NCBI GenBank assembly: GCA_025057455.1
Contig: JANWWY010000007.1
Location: 1-51,394 of the forward strand
Source: Aquificaceae bacterium
Lineage (GTDB): Bacteria; Aquificota; Aquificia; Aquificales; Aquificaceae
DNA length: 51,394 nt
Direction: 5' to 3'
Below are positions 37,641 through 45,879 of this stretch, piece by piece; positions within the stretch are counted from its first letter, which is position 1, and each line of letters starts with the position of its first letter. The translations under genes were made by a program, and so were the position numbers. The notes under the pieces were generated by a model. It was not told where the DNA came from. It saw nothing but the letters and a program-made list of their open reading frames with translations, and searched no databases.

Positions 37641-37948
37641 TGGAATTGGAAATTCTTGAAAGGCTCAAGGAAATAAGGGACCCCGAAATTCCCTTAGACA
37701 TAGTAAGTCTTGGTCTTATATATGGGGTGCAGGTCAAAAACAGTGTTGCCTACATTGATATGACCCTTACAGTTCCCTCTTGCCCTGCAAAGGGTTTCTT
37801 TGCCCAACATATTAGGGAGCATATACTGAGAAACTTCCCACAACTGACCGATGTTGTGGTAAACTTTTTGTTTGAGCCTGCTTGGAGCAAGGATAAAATC
37901 TCAGAGGAAGGATTGCAAAAGCTCAGGAGTATGGGATGGAATATCTGA
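37640..37948 (+). CDS. MIP18/DUF59 family Fe-S assembly-type protein
   Basis: 102 residues beginning with the DUF59 block IRDPEIPLDIVSLGLIYGV and containing TVPSCPAKGFF, whose Cys is the conserved reactive one. Relatives include SufT and PaaD, which help load iron-sulfur clusters. Coupled to galE (TAATG) and overlaps the V4R gene by 13 bases. Confidence 0.88.
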   Translation: MELEILERLKEIRDPEIPLDIVSLGLIYGVQVKNSVAYIDMTLTVPSCPAKGFFAQHIREHILRNFPQLTDVVVNFLFEPAWSKDKISEEGLQKLRSMGWNI

Positions 37949-38421
37949 AGGATAAGTTTAGAGCTTTGGCAGAAGCCATAGAGAGAGAATCTGTGCTTGT
38001 TCATAGGGCGGCGCTGGTAGACGGCTATAGGGACATCCACAAGCTTAGCAAGTTAGGAATAGAGAGAGTGATAAAGAAAGCCACCGAGTTTGGTGGACGA
38101 AAAGGAGCCAGGATACTCAAAGAAAGATACGGTATATACACGGACAGGTTAGATGAAGCTCTGGATGTGCTTACCGTCATAGCGGAATCTTCAAGACTTT
38201 TAGACGTTTTTGAGTATGACCTTGACAAGATGGAGATAAGAGTTGACGGCTCTATTCTTGTGGAGGCCGTGGGTGAGAGCAAGAATCCCGTGTGCGAGCC
38301 TATGGCTGGATTCTTTGAAGGCTTTTTGAGCGAGCTTATAGAAAAGAAGCTAAGCGTCAAAGAAATAAAGTGTAAAGCACAAGGATACGAAAGGTGTATC
38401 TTTAAGATAAACATCAAATAG
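37936..38421 (+). CDS. V4R-domain protein
   Basis: 161 residues. The C-terminal half carries the 4-vinyl-reductase (V4R) pattern: PVCEPMAGFFEGFLSEL and KEIKCKAQGYERCIFKI, including conserved cysteines. V4R domains bind small hydrophobic or tetrapyrrole-related molecules and often sense or deliver them. There is no DNA-binding or catalytic domain; the N-terminal half is helical. Overlap with the DUF59 gene suggests joint function in cofactor or Fe-S handling, which is inference. Confidence 0.8.
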   Translation: MEYLKDKFRALAEAIERESVLVHRAALVDGYRDIHKLSKLGIERVIKKATEFGGRKGARILKERYGIYTDRLDEALDVLTVIAESSRLLDVFEYDLDKMEIRVDGSILVEAVGESKNPVCEPMAGFFEGFLSELIEKKLSVKEIKCKAQGYERCIFKINIK

Positions 38422-38422
38422 C

Positions 38423-38821
38423 ATGGCTGTCATAAGGGTAAAGACCACAAAACATACTAGCTTTGTAAACATAACAAGTCAAGTAAGGGAGATAGTAAGA
38501 GCCTCCGGCGTAAAATCTGGTTTGTGCCTTATCTACGTGCCTCACACTACCGCCTGCGTCTTTATAAACGAGGGTGCAGACCCAGATGTGATAAGGGACA
38601 TAGCCTACTCTGTGGAAAAACTTATTCCGTGGAGAGATAATTATGCTCACTCTGAGGGCAACTCTGCAGCTCATATAAGGAGTGCCATAATAGGCAACTC
38701 AAGGGTTATCCCTGTAGAAGATGGAGACCTTATGTTGGGCACTTGGGAAGCCGTATTTCTTGCGGAGTTTGACGGACCAAGGGAAAGGAAAGTTATCGTT
38801 AAGGTTTTAAAGGAGGAGTAG
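38423..38821 (+). CDS. YjbQ family protein (UPF0047)
   Basis: 132 residues with family blocks YVPHTTACVFINEGADPDV and EGNSAAHIRSAIIGNS, plus LGTWEAVFLAEFDGPRER. YjbQ proteins have been shown to have a side activity of thiamine phosphate synthase; the physiological role is unclear. It begins one base after the V4R stop and ends at the rseP SD (AAAGGAGGAG). Confidence 0.92.
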   Translation: MAVIRVKTTKHTSFVNITSQVREIVRASGVKSGLCLIYVPHTTACVFINEGADPDVIRDIAYSVEKLIPWRDNYAHSEGNSAAHIRSAIIGNSRVIPVEDGDLMLGTWEAVFLAEFDGPRERKVIVKVLKEE

Positions 38822-38822
38822 T

Positions 38823-40118
38823 ATGGAGTATTTAGTGGCATTTCTGGTTTTAGTTGGGGTGCTAATATGGTTTCATGAATTGGGACATTTTCTTATGGCT
38901 AAGCTCTTTGGTGTTAAGGTAGAGATATTTTCCATAGGCTTTGGTCCTGTGCTTTTAAATAAAAAGATTGGCGAAACAGAGTATAGAGTGTCCGCACTTC
39001 CTCTTGGGGGCTTCGTTAAGCTGTACGGAGAAGAGGAAAGCTTGCAGGACCCAAGAGCCTTTTCAGCCAAACCTAACTGGCAAAAGATTCTAATAGCCTT
39101 TGGTGGTCCACTGTTTAACCTAATACTGGCGGTATTGCTGTTTGGTCTCTTGTCTGCGGTAAACAAAAAGGTGCCAAGCTACCAGTTTGAAAAACCCCTT
39201 GTAGGCCATGTTGCAGAGGGTAGCCTGGCACACACCATGGGCATAAAGGAAAGAGATACGATATTAGAGATAAACTCTGTAAGAGTTGAAACCTGGAAGG
39301 ATGTGGAAAAGGTTGTCTTTAGAAACATGCTCAGTCAAGACTGGAGGGTGGTAGTTCTCAGGGATGGAAAACAGGTTGAGCTACGCACAAGGGGAAGCAT
39401 TACCAGGTCTGGGGGATTTGGTGCGGAACCAATCCTTCCCGCAGTCATAGGTAAGGTTTTAGAAAACACACCAGCCTATCAGGTTGGGCTTAAAGAAGGT
39501 GACAGGGTCCTCAAGGTAAACGGCACAGAGGTTGTGGACTGGTATGACATGGTGAAAAAGGTAAGGGAATCCAAAGACAAACCCATAACCCTAACTGTAA
39601 AAAGGGGAGAACTCATAGAAGAAAAGACTGTGGTGCCAAAGGTTGACCCAAGGACAGGCTTGCCCATACTTGGCGTATCCCCGCACATCCAGATGGTTGA
39701 GGTAGAAAGACCTTTCCATCAGGCTATGCTTGATGGCGTAGAGAGAACCTACATGCTTAGTCTTCTTTCTGTAAGGGCTGTGTGGAGTCTCATAACGGGT
39801 GGTCTGTCCATTAAAACTCTTGGTGGACCAATTGCCATAGCCCAGCTGGCTGGCGAGTCCGCACAGCAGGGTATTCTGCCCTTCATAGGCATGATGGCTT
39901 TTATATCCGTTCAGCTGGCTGTATTCAACCTTATACCCCTACCAGTTCTTGATGGTGGCTTGATACTCCTTTTCCTGATAGAATCACTCAGAAGAAAACC
40001 ACTTTCTCCCAAGTTTAAAGAGGTATGGGTAAAGGCCGGCTACGCCATAATAATAGCCTTGGCAGGCTTTGTGATAATAAACGATATACTGAGAATATTA
40101 AGTGGGGGAAGGCTCTAA
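38823..40118 (+). CDS. rseP: RseP site-2 intramembrane zinc metalloprotease
   Basis: 431 residues. HELGH at 18-22 lies in the first membrane helix. The third zinc ligand block is [11 protein letters not shown] near the C-terminus. Two PDZ domains lie in the periplasmic part (about 125-195 and 208-280), each with a GLxEGD-like start. It performs regulated intramembrane proteolysis, for example of anti-sigma factors, and signal-peptide clean-up. Its stop overlaps the convergent transaldolase by 4 bases. Confidence 0.95.
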   Translation: MEYLVAFLVLVGVLIWFHELGHFLMAKLFGVKVEIFSIGFGPVLLNKKIGETEYRVSALPLGGFVKLYGEEESLQDPRAFSAKPNWQKILIAFGGPLFNLILAVLLFGLLSAVNKKVPSYQFEKPLVGHVAEGSLAHTMGIKERDTILEINSVRVETWKDVEKVVFRNMLSQDWRVVVLRDGKQVELRTRGSITRSGGFGAEPILPAVIGKVLENTPAYQVGLKEGDRVLKVNGTEVVDWYDMVKKVRESKDKPITLTVKRGELIEEKTVVPKVDPRTGLPILGVSPHIQMVEVERPFHQAMLDGVERTYMLSLLSVRAVWSLITGGLSIKTLGGPIAIAQLAGESAQQGILPFIGMMAFISVQLAVFNLIPLPVLDGGLILLFLIESLRRKPLSPKFKEVWVKAGYAIIIALAGFVIINDILRILSGGRL

Positions 40119-40771
40119 AAAGGTCTTCCTGGCACCTTTTCCCAATCCTTTATGAACAGTTCAATGCCCTTGTCAGTAAGAGGATGGTAGAAGAGTTTTT
40201 TCATAACTTCAAAGGGCATGGTGCATATGTCAGCACCTATAAGGGCCGCCTCTACCACATGCATGGGATGTCTCACGCTTGCCACAATGATTTGGGTATC
40301 TGTTATATCGTAGTTGTCAAATATCTGCTTTATTTCCCTTATTATCTTCATACCATCGCTGGATGCATCATCAAGCCTGCCTATGAAAGGTGATACAAAA
40401 CTGGCTCCAGCCTTTGCCGCTATGAGTGCCTGTGCGGGAGAGAAGACAAGGGTTACGTTGGTGGGTATGCCTTCAGACTCAAGGATTTGCACAGCTTTCA
40501 TTCCTTCGGGCGTCATGGGTATTTTTACAACCACATTGTCCCCCAATTCCGCCAGGAATTTCCCTTCCTTTACCATGCCTTCCGCATCCTTGGAAACGGT
40601 TTCTAAGCTTACAGGACCGTCAACAAGTTGGAGGATTTCCTTGGCAACCTCCATAAAGGGTCTTCCCGTCTTTGCTATCAGTGTTGGGTTTGTGGTAACA
40701 CCGTCCAATATGCCCCATTCAAGAGCTTGCTTTATTTCCTCCACATTACCCGTATCCAAGAAAAATTGCAT
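40115..40771 (-). CDS. tal: Transaldolase (TalC/Fsa-like short form)
   Basis: 218 residues, the single-domain TIM-barrel form: [31 protein letters not shown], Schiff-base Lys in [15 protein letters not shown] and [11 protein letters not shown]. The pentose phosphate branch transfers dihydroxyacetone units; some relatives are fructose-6-phosphate aldolases. SD AGGAGG precedes the ATG 3 bases after the thioredoxin gene. Confidence 0.94.
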   Translation of the reverse strand: MQFFLDTGNVEEIKQALEWGILDGVTTNPTLIAKTGRPFMEVAKEILQLVDGPVSLETVSKDAEGMVKEGKFLAELGDNVVVKIPMTPEGMKAVQILESEGIPTNVTLVFSPAQALIAAKAGASFVSPFIGRLDDASSDGMKIIREIKQIFDNYDITDTQIIVASVRHPMHVVEAALIGADICTMPFEVMKKLFYHPLTDKGIELFIKDWEKVPGRPF

Positions 40772-40774
40772 GAC

Positions 40775-41143
40775 TTATACCTCCTGAAGTATTCTCTGAT
40801 GCCTTACTACACCAACGAATACCTTCTTAATTATACCATCCTTTATCACCAAGGTTGTGGGCGTAGCCACGATGCCCATGTCTTGAGCCAACCTGAAACC
40901 CTCGGGTGTTGCTAAGTTCGCTTCCAAAACCCTTATCTTTTCCTTTAGCTTTTCCACTTCAGGCTTCATCAGCTTGCATGCACCGCACCTTTCTGAATAA
41001 AAGTAAACAACTCCATTGTCCAATCCCTTAAACTCCCTTCCTTGCATCCTTTTACTCCTAATACCAGCATAAATCTTAAGCGTCATCATAAAGCCAAAGA
41101 AGAGAGCCAAAAACAGGGCTATTAACTTAAGAAGGCTTTCCAT
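40775..41143 (-). CDS. Membrane-anchored thioredoxin-like protein
   Basis: 122 residues: one N-terminal membrane helix (about 4-26) followed by a thioredoxin fold with YSERCGACKLMKPE (CGAC active site) and the cis-Pro VATPTTLVI. The predicted orientation places the redox domain either in the periplasm or the cytosol; positive charges after the helix favour the cytosol. It lies between the pseudouridine synthase (1-base gap) and the transaldolase. Confidence 0.8.
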   Translation of the reverse strand: MESLLKLIALFLALFFGFMMTLKIYAGIRSKRMQGREFKGLDNGVVYFYSERCGACKLMKPEVEKLKEKIRVLEANLATPEGFRLAQDMGIVATPTTLVIKDGIIKKVFVGVVRHQRILQEV

Positions 41144-41144
41144 A

Positions 41145-41900
41145 CTACACCCTCCTAATTCCGTCCAGCCCTAAAGCTTGCCTTAGCTTTTTCAATTCTT
41201 CTTTTGTTAAGTCCCTCCACTGACCTGGCTTTAGGCTTCCCAGCTCTATGGGTCCAATGGCAACCCTTTTTAGCCTTACAACCTTATGACCAAAGTGGGA
41301 GACGAACCTCTTTACTATGTGCTTTCTTCCTTCGTGGAATACGATTTGTAGAAGGCTTTTTCCCTCCTTGTGTTTTATAAGCCTTACGCTGTCTGGTTTT
41401 GCAAAACCATCCTCAAGCATGGCACCCTTTTGCATTCTTTCCACTGTTTCCTTGCTCACCTTTCCGAGTACCCATACAAGGTATGTCTTTGGTAGTTTGT
41501 GTCTTGGATGCATTATCCTGTTTGCCAGTTCCCCATCGTTGGTAAGTATCAAAAGTCCCTCGGCGTTGTAGTCAAGCCTTCCAGCTGGGTACACCCTTTC
41601 TGGCACGTCCTTTATAAGCTCCCGAATGGTCTTCTTTCCATCTTTTGGCTGACCCAATGAGGTCAGATAACAGCAAGGCTTGTACAAGATTATGTACCTG
41701 TGCGTGGTTGGTTTTACCTCCCTTCCGTCCACCTCTATCGCGTCCTCTTGCGGGTCTACTCTCCACCCAAGCTCCTTGACCACAAGTCCGTTTACCTTCA
41801 CCCTTCCCTGAAGTATGAGCTCGTCCGCCTTTCTCCGAGAGGCTATGCCACACATGGAAAGATATCGGTTGAGCCTTACCAGTACCTTTCCTCCTTCCAT
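41145..41900 (-). CDS. RsuA/RluB-family pseudouridine synthase
   Basis: An N-terminal S4 domain (RLNRYLSMCGIASRRKADELI) is followed by the catalytic domain with Asp in GRLDYNAEGLLILTNDG and the RKHIVKRF block. It isomerises uridines in rRNA; RluB-type (23S) is likely. The start is ambiguous. ATG 41900 gives 251 residues (chosen), but a CTG at 41882 lies 7 bases after GGAGGAAAGGTA and yields the family's usual N-terminus directly (x-V-R-L-N). It overlaps the upstream molybdoenzyme gene. Confidence 0.9.
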   Translation of the reverse strand: MEGGKVLVRLNRYLSMCGIASRRKADELILQGRVKVNGLVVKELGWRVDPQEDAIEVDGREVKPTTHRYIILYKPCCYLTSLGQPKDGKKTIRELIKDVPERVYPAGRLDYNAEGLLILTNDGELANRIMHPRHKLPKTYLVWVLGKVSKETVERMQKGAMLEDGFAKPDSVRLIKHKEGKSLLQIVFHEGRKHIVKRFVSHFGHKVVRLKRVAIGPIELGSLKPGQWRDLTKEELKKLRQALGLDGIRRV

Positions 41901-42481
41901 GGGTCTCCTCGCATGTTGTATCCCCTTTGCTCCCAAAAACCTGGCACATCCTCCTCCATAAGCTCTATGGCATGAACATACTTGGCACTTTTCCAGGCAT
42001 AGAGCTTTGGAACTACAAGCCTGAGAGGATAGCCATGCCTTAGGGGAATGGGACTGTTGTTCATCTTGTAAGCCAAAATAGTATCCTCCTCAAACAAGTA
42101 CTCTATGGGCATGTTGGTTGTATATCCCTCAAGACAGTGAATCATGGCATACTTAGCTCTTGGGTCTGGCTGAGCAAGGTTTAGAATGTAGGAGGTCTGA
42201 ACGCCTTCCCACTGTATCTCCTTTACGCTCCAGCGAGTTACACAGTGAAAGTCAGCAATAAGCTCCACAGAAGGAAGCTCAAGAAGCTCTGCGTACGTAA
42301 ACTCTAAGGGATTTCTTACCAAACCAAACACCTTGAAGCGATATTTTTCTATGTCCCACTGGGGAATGCTTTCAACTATGTCGTAAACTATGGGTGCGGA
42401 AATCCACCTCTGACCGGGTGGAAGCCTATCCTCTCTTAGATTTATAGGGCTTACAATCCTTTTTTTCTCCATAGCATACAT
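41876..42481 (-). CDS. Sulfite-oxidase-fold molybdopterin protein
   Basis: 201 residues, one SuoX-type molybdopterin domain: DFHCVTRWSVKEIQWEGV holds the Cys expected to ligate Mo, and GYPLRLVVPKLYAWKSAKYV is the family's C-terminal block. No Tat or Sec signal and no heme domain are present, so it is probably cytoplasmic, unlike YedY/MsrP. The substrate is unknown. Start ATG 42481 has AGGAG 11 bases upstream; ATG 42472 is an alternative. Confidence 0.88.
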   Translation of the reverse strand: MYAMEKKRIVSPINLREDRLPPGQRWISAPIVYDIVESIPQWDIEKYRFKVFGLVRNPLEFTYAELLELPSVELIADFHCVTRWSVKEIQWEGVQTSYILNLAQPDPRAKYAMIHCLEGYTTNMPIEYLFEEDTILAYKMNNSPIPLRHGYPLRLVVPKLYAWKSAKYVHAIELMEEDVPGFWEQRGYNMRGDPWKEERYW

Positions 42482-42550
42482 AATGATAAGCTCTCCTATT
42501 ACAAGGGCAAGGCATGTTAAAGCATAGTCCTCGCAGTACAGTTAAAGGTT

Positions 42551-42886
42551 TTATTTTTCCTTCTTCTTTATGTTAAACTCCACATCCTTGTAGTAGGAGG
42601 GTTTAAAGAATATCCAATCCTTTAGGTTCTCTGGAGTTCTTGCGTAGCATACTTCGCACAAAAGACCTTTCTCCGTTAGCTTTGAATTGTCGTCACAACA
42701 CTCTGTTAGGTTCCAAAATTCGTAGTTGTCGTGAAATATAAGCTTTTCACAGCCCAGACATCTGTATAGCTTACAGCCCTTAGAAGACAAAAAGTCCTCA
42801 AGTTCCATATCCTCTGGCAGTTTTTCAAGCTCAAAAACCGTCTTGAGAAATTCCTTCTGTCTTTCTTCAAGGTCTTTTACCAGCAT
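42551..42886 (-). CDS. Zinc-ribbon-like protein of unknown function
   Basis: 111 residues. Cysteine pattern: C-x4-C-x2-C (GCKLYRCLGCEK), C-C (TECCDDN) and C-x2-C (LLCEVCYAR), which suggests one or two zinc-binding knuckles. The N-terminus is an acidic helix and the C-terminus is Lys-rich. I do not recognise the family. It lies 12 bases after lptB and upstream of the molybdoenzyme gene on the same strand. No SD-rich start is evident. Confidence 0.7.
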   Translation of the reverse strand: MLVKDLEERQKEFLKTVFELEKLPEDMELEDFLSSKGCKLYRCLGCEKLIFHDNYEFWNLTECCDDNSKLTEKGLLCEVCYARTPENLKDWIFFKPSYYKDVEFNIKKKEK

Positions 42887-42898
42887 GCTTTAAATATA

Positions 42899-43615
42899 CT
42901 ACCAGCTAAAGTCCTTGCCAAGATAGACCTCTTTTACGTCTTCTCTCATGCTTACCTCGTAGGGGTCCCCTTCCGCAAGGATTTTACCATCGCTTATTAT
43001 GTATACCCTGTTTACCATCCTTATGGTTTCTCTTACATTGTGGTCTGTTATCAGAATGCCTATACCTTGGAGCTTTAAACCCAATATAATGGACCTTATG
43101 TCTGAAATCATTATGGGGTCTATACCCGTAAAAGGCTCGTCAAAAAATATATACTTGGGCTTTGGTATGAGTGCCCTTGCTACCTCTAACCTTCTTTTTT
43201 GACCCCCCGAGAGTTTACCCGCTTTTTGGTTTTTTAGTTCAAAGAGACCAAAATCCGTTAGCAGTTCTTCAGCTCTTGCCATCTGAGACTCTCTTCCTTC
43301 CTCAAAAAACTCTAAGAATATGAGAAGGTTTTCAAGCACCGTGAGCTCCTCAAAAAGAGTATGCTCTTGAGGTAAAAAGGTAATGCCCTTCCTCGCCCTT
43401 TTGTACGCCGGAAGATGAGTAATATCCTCGCCATCAAGCTCAATACTCCCGTAGTCCACGGAGACAAAACCTACGAGGCAGTTAAAGAGGGTGGTCTTTC
43501 CCGCTCCGTTGGGACCCAAGAGACCTACTATCTCACCACGTTTTAAGTCCAAATCCACACCCTTTAAAACTTCCCTCTTTTTGTAATACTTCTTTATTCC
43601 TCTTGCAGTCAACAC
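42899..43615 (-). CDS. lptB: LptB, ATPase of lipopolysaccharide export
   Basis: 238 residues, ABC ATPase: Walker A GLLGPNGAGKTT, Q-loop FLPQE, signature KLSGGQKRR, Walker B YIFFDEPFTGIDP and H-loop ITDHNVRET. The EVYLG C-terminus is typical of LptB. With LptFGC it drives LPS to the outer membrane. Start GTG 43615 or TTG 43612; no SD. TAAAAT on the minus strand lies about 9 bases upstream, so it may be leaderless. The gap to the divergent rhomboid gene is only 23 bases. Confidence 0.93.
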   Translation of the reverse strand: MLTARGIKKYYKKREVLKGVDLDLKRGEIVGLLGPNGAGKTTLFNCLVGFVSVDYGSIELDGEDITHLPAYKRARKGITFLPQEHTLFEELTVLENLLIFLEFFEEGRESQMARAEELLTDFGLFELKNQKAGKLSGGQKRRLEVARALIPKPKYIFFDEPFTGIDPIMISDIRSIILGLKLQGIGILITDHNVRETIRMVNRVYIISDGKILAEGDPYEVSMREDVKEVYLGKDFSW

Positions 43616-43638
43616 AAGAAAGATTTTAAACTATTGCC

Positions 43639-44298
43639 ATGATACCCATAAGGGATTTAAATCCCCACAGAAGTTTTCCTGTGGTGAACTTTTCCATAAT
43701 CCTTTTGTGTTCCCTCATGTGGCTTTATGAAGTTAGCCTCTCTGAGGAGAAGTTGGAGCTTTTTATATTTGATTATGGGCTTGTGCCTGTTAATTTATTT
43801 GATAGACCTCAAACCCTTCTGACACATATGTTTTTGCATGGTAGCTGGCTTCACATAATCGGGAACATGTGGTTTCTTTGGGTCTTTGGTGATAACGTAG
43901 AAGACAGGTTAGGTAGGTTTAAATATATTATCTTCTACATACTCTGTGGGCTTGGGGCAGCCCTTATACAAACATTGATAAGTTTTATCTTTGGTGGTGC
44001 CAACATACCCATGGTGGGTGCAAGCGGGGCCATAAGCGGAGTTTTAGGTGCATACCTTTGGCTCTTTCCCCATGCCAGAATACTGGCATTGGTACCCATA
44101 TTTTTCTTTCTTACCTTTATGGAGCTTCCTGCGGTCTTTTTCATAGGCATGTGGATACTTATACAGATAATAAACGGTCTTATAACTCTGCCCTTTGCGG
44201 GTATGGGTGGCGTTGCATGGTTTGCCCACATAGGAGGCTTTTTTGTAGGCTACTTCCTGGCTAAGGCTTTTTACAAGAAAAGGTTCTACTATATGTAA
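43639..44298 (+). CDS. Rhomboid-family intramembrane serine protease
   Basis: 219 residues with six hydrophobic segments. Catalytic Ser129 is in MVGASGAISGVLGAY, catalytic His198 in WFAHIGGFFVGY, and the oxyanion Asn76 in HIIGNMWFLWVFGDNVE. It cleaves membrane proteins within the bilayer; substrates are unknown. The start has no SD and is separated from divergent lptB by 23 bases. Confidence 0.93.
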   Translation: MIPIRDLNPHRSFPVVNFSIILLCSLMWLYEVSLSEEKLELFIFDYGLVPVNLFDRPQTLLTHMFLHGSWLHIIGNMWFLWVFGDNVEDRLGRFKYIIFYILCGLGAALIQTLISFIFGGANIPMVGASGAISGVLGAYLWLFPHARILALVPIFFFLTFMELPAVFFIGMWILIQIINGLITLPFAGMGGVAWFAHIGGFFVGYFLAKAFYKKRFYYM

Positions 44299-44322
44299 CT
44301 TTGTTACTGACATCCCCCGTAG

Positions 44323-44362
44323 GCACCTCCAGAATATTGGTATAACCAGAAAAAGGAGGTGC
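44323..44362 (+). promoter_or_regulatory. SD-sequestering stem / extended -10 upstream of the P460 gene
   Basis: GCACCTCC (44323-44330) is the exact complement of GGAGGTGC (44355-44362), which contains the SD of the P460 gene (ATG 44367). A smaller stem TGGT/ACCA (44338-44348) nests inside. In RNA read through from the rhomboid gene the SD would be paired. The inner segment also contains TGG-TATAAC (44338-44346), an extended -10 whose transcripts would start near 44353 and lack the left arm, leaving the SD free. Confidence 0.55.
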
Positions 44363-44366
44363 AATC

Positions 44367-44840
44367 ATGAAAGGATTTCTTTTCTTAGGTTTGATGGCTG
44401 GTTTTAGCCTTGCTCTTGCAGAAGCCTTTAAGGTGGCACCAGAAAAGTACAGAGCCTGGAACCATGTAAAAAGCATGGTAATCTTTGACCAAAAGCATCC
44501 CCTTTTCAACCCCTTTAGCGGTATACATCATGTTTACGTAAACGAAAAGGGACTGGGAGCTATAAAGAAGGATGGAAAGAGGAGCTTTCCTGATGGAACT
44601 GTAATAGCTATAGTCTTCTACGAGCATGTGCTTGACAATGGTGCTTACATGGAAGGTGCAAAGAGAATAGAAGCCTTCATGGTAAAGGACAGCAAAAAGT
44701 ACAAAGCTACTGACGGCTGGGGCTATTTTGGTTATGATGGTAAGGGGAACAATTTGATAAAGGACATGGCTAAGGATTGTCATGCATGCCACGCACAGGT
44801 GAAGGACAAGGATTTTGTTTTTTCTGTCTGGACAAAGTAG
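44367..44840 (+). CDS. Cytochrome P460 family protein
   Basis: 157 residues with a signal peptide (about 1-19). The fold blocks EKYRAWNHVKSMVIFD, GIHHVYVNEKG and TVIAIVFYEHV match the P460/c'-beta family. Heme c is attached through C138-H-A-C141-H142 near the C-terminus. Family members oxidise hydroxylamine or bind NO and other small ligands in the periplasm; which applies here is not decidable. The stop is 2 bases from the convergent crp stop. Confidence 0.88.
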   Translation: MKGFLFLGLMAGFSLALAEAFKVAPEKYRAWNHVKSMVIFDQKHPLFNPFSGIHHVYVNEKGLGAIKKDGKRSFPDGTVIAIVFYEHVLDNGAYMEGAKRIEAFMVKDSKKYKATDGWGYFGYDGKGNNLIKDMAKDCHACHAQVKDKDFVFSVWTK

Positions 44841-44842
44841 TA

Positions 44843-45466
44843 TTAACTGCGGGCTTCAGCCCGCCTTCTTAAGCCTTCAACGTCCTTTATAAAAACCTTT
44901 CCCCTGCAAAGACCGATAAGCCCTTCTCTTTCTAAATCCTTCAGAGTTCTACTAACAACCACCCTCACGCTTCCCACATCCCTGGCGATTTCCTCGTGGG
45001 TCTTTTGGATAAAACCTTCCTTTGCGTACATTAACAAGTACTTAGCCAATCTTTCCTCAACGCGCTCAGATATGTATGAGTTTATCTTGCCCAAGACTGA
45101 AAGAAGATTTTTAGATAAAACTTTCATGAACAGAGACCTCCACCATCGGTTTTCTTCAAACAAGCTTATGGCAATGTCTGGGGGAATCATGTAGATTAGA
45201 GAATCTTCTTCCGCCCTTGTGTAGGCAGGGTATTCTGTGCCTGCATAAAGGGTTAGCATGGCAATTATGCACATTTGCCCAGGCATCAGGTCGTATAGGT
45301 TTATCTCCCTGCCAGAATCGGATATGAGAAAAACCCTTAGACTTCCCCGCTCAAGATAAGGGACACCTGTGCAATAGCTACCCTCGGAGAACAGAAGGAC
45401 TCCTTTTTTCACCTTATGTGGTATCAAACCTAACTCAAGTAGACTTTTTCTTCCCTCCACCTTCAT
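44843..45466 (-). CDS. Crp/Fnr-family transcription regulator
   Basis: 207 residues: an N-terminal cyclic-nucleotide-binding-like beta-barrel (about 10-115), a dimerisation helix and a C-terminal winged helix (TQKTHEEIARDVGSVRVVVSRTLKDLEREGLI). No Fnr-type N-terminal cysteine cluster is present, and the cAMP phosphate-binding block is poor, so the effector is unknown. ATG 45466 lies 7 bases after minus-strand TATATT and has no SD. It faces ridA across 17 bases. Confidence 0.9.
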   Translation of the reverse strand: MKVEGRKSLLELGLIPHKVKKGVLLFSEGSYCTGVPYLERGSLRVFLISDSGREINLYDLMPGQMCIIAMLTLYAGTEYPAYTRAEEDSLIYMIPPDIAISLFEENRWWRSLFMKVLSKNLLSVLGKINSYISERVEERLAKYLLMYAKEGFIQKTHEEIARDVGSVRVVVSRTLKDLEREGLIGLCRGKVFIKDVEGLRRRAEARS

Positions 45467-45483
45467 GGGTTAAAATATAACTT
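45467..45483. promoter_or_regulatory. 17-base divergent crp / ridA promoter
   Basis: The whole gap is GGGTTAAAATATAACTT. It holds TAAAAT for ridA (45471-45476, 7 bases before ATG) and, on the other strand, TATATT for crp (45479-45474, 7 bases before ATG). There is no room for an SD on either side, so both mRNAs would be leaderless and their -35 regions would lie inside the opposite gene. Confidence 0.5.
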
Positions 45484-45870
45484 ATGTTGCCCATCTTCAC
45501 AGACAAAGCACCCAAACCCTTAGGTCCTTACTCTCAGGCAGTCTTGGCAGGTGGTTTTCTGTTTCTGTCTGGGCAGATAGGAATAGACCCAGAAACCGGA
45601 GAGCTAAAGGAAGGCTTCAAACATCAAGCCCAGCAAGTGTTTAAAAACATACAAGCCATTCTTGAGTCCGCAAGAGCAAAGAAGGAAAACATCGTAAGAG
45701 TTGTGGTATACATAAAAGACATTAACCTCTTTAAGGAATTCAATGAGCTATACGAGGAATTTTTCAAGGATATAGCGGTAAAGCCTGCGAGGACTACTGT
45801 AGAGGTAAGTAAACTCCCTTTTGGGGCGCTGGTGGAGTTGGAGATAACCGCCTACCTTGGCGAGAGATAA
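45484..45870 (+). CDS. ridA: RidA family enamine/imine deaminase
   Basis: 128 residues with the family blocks APKPLGPYSQAVLAGGFLFLSGQIGIDP, the substrate Arg in KPARTTVEVSKLPFGALVEIE-type C-terminus and QVFKNIQAIL. It hydrolyses reactive 2-aminoacrylate and related enamines. dnaB follows after 9 bases, and its -10-like element overlaps the ridA stop. Confidence 0.95.
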   Translation: MLPIFTDKAPKPLGPYSQAVLAGGFLFLSGQIGIDPETGELKEGFKHQAQQVFKNIQAILESARAKKENIVRVVVYIKDINLFKEFNELYEEFFKDIAVKPARTTVEVSKLPFGALVELEITAYLGER

Positions 45871-45879
45871 TTTATAAAA

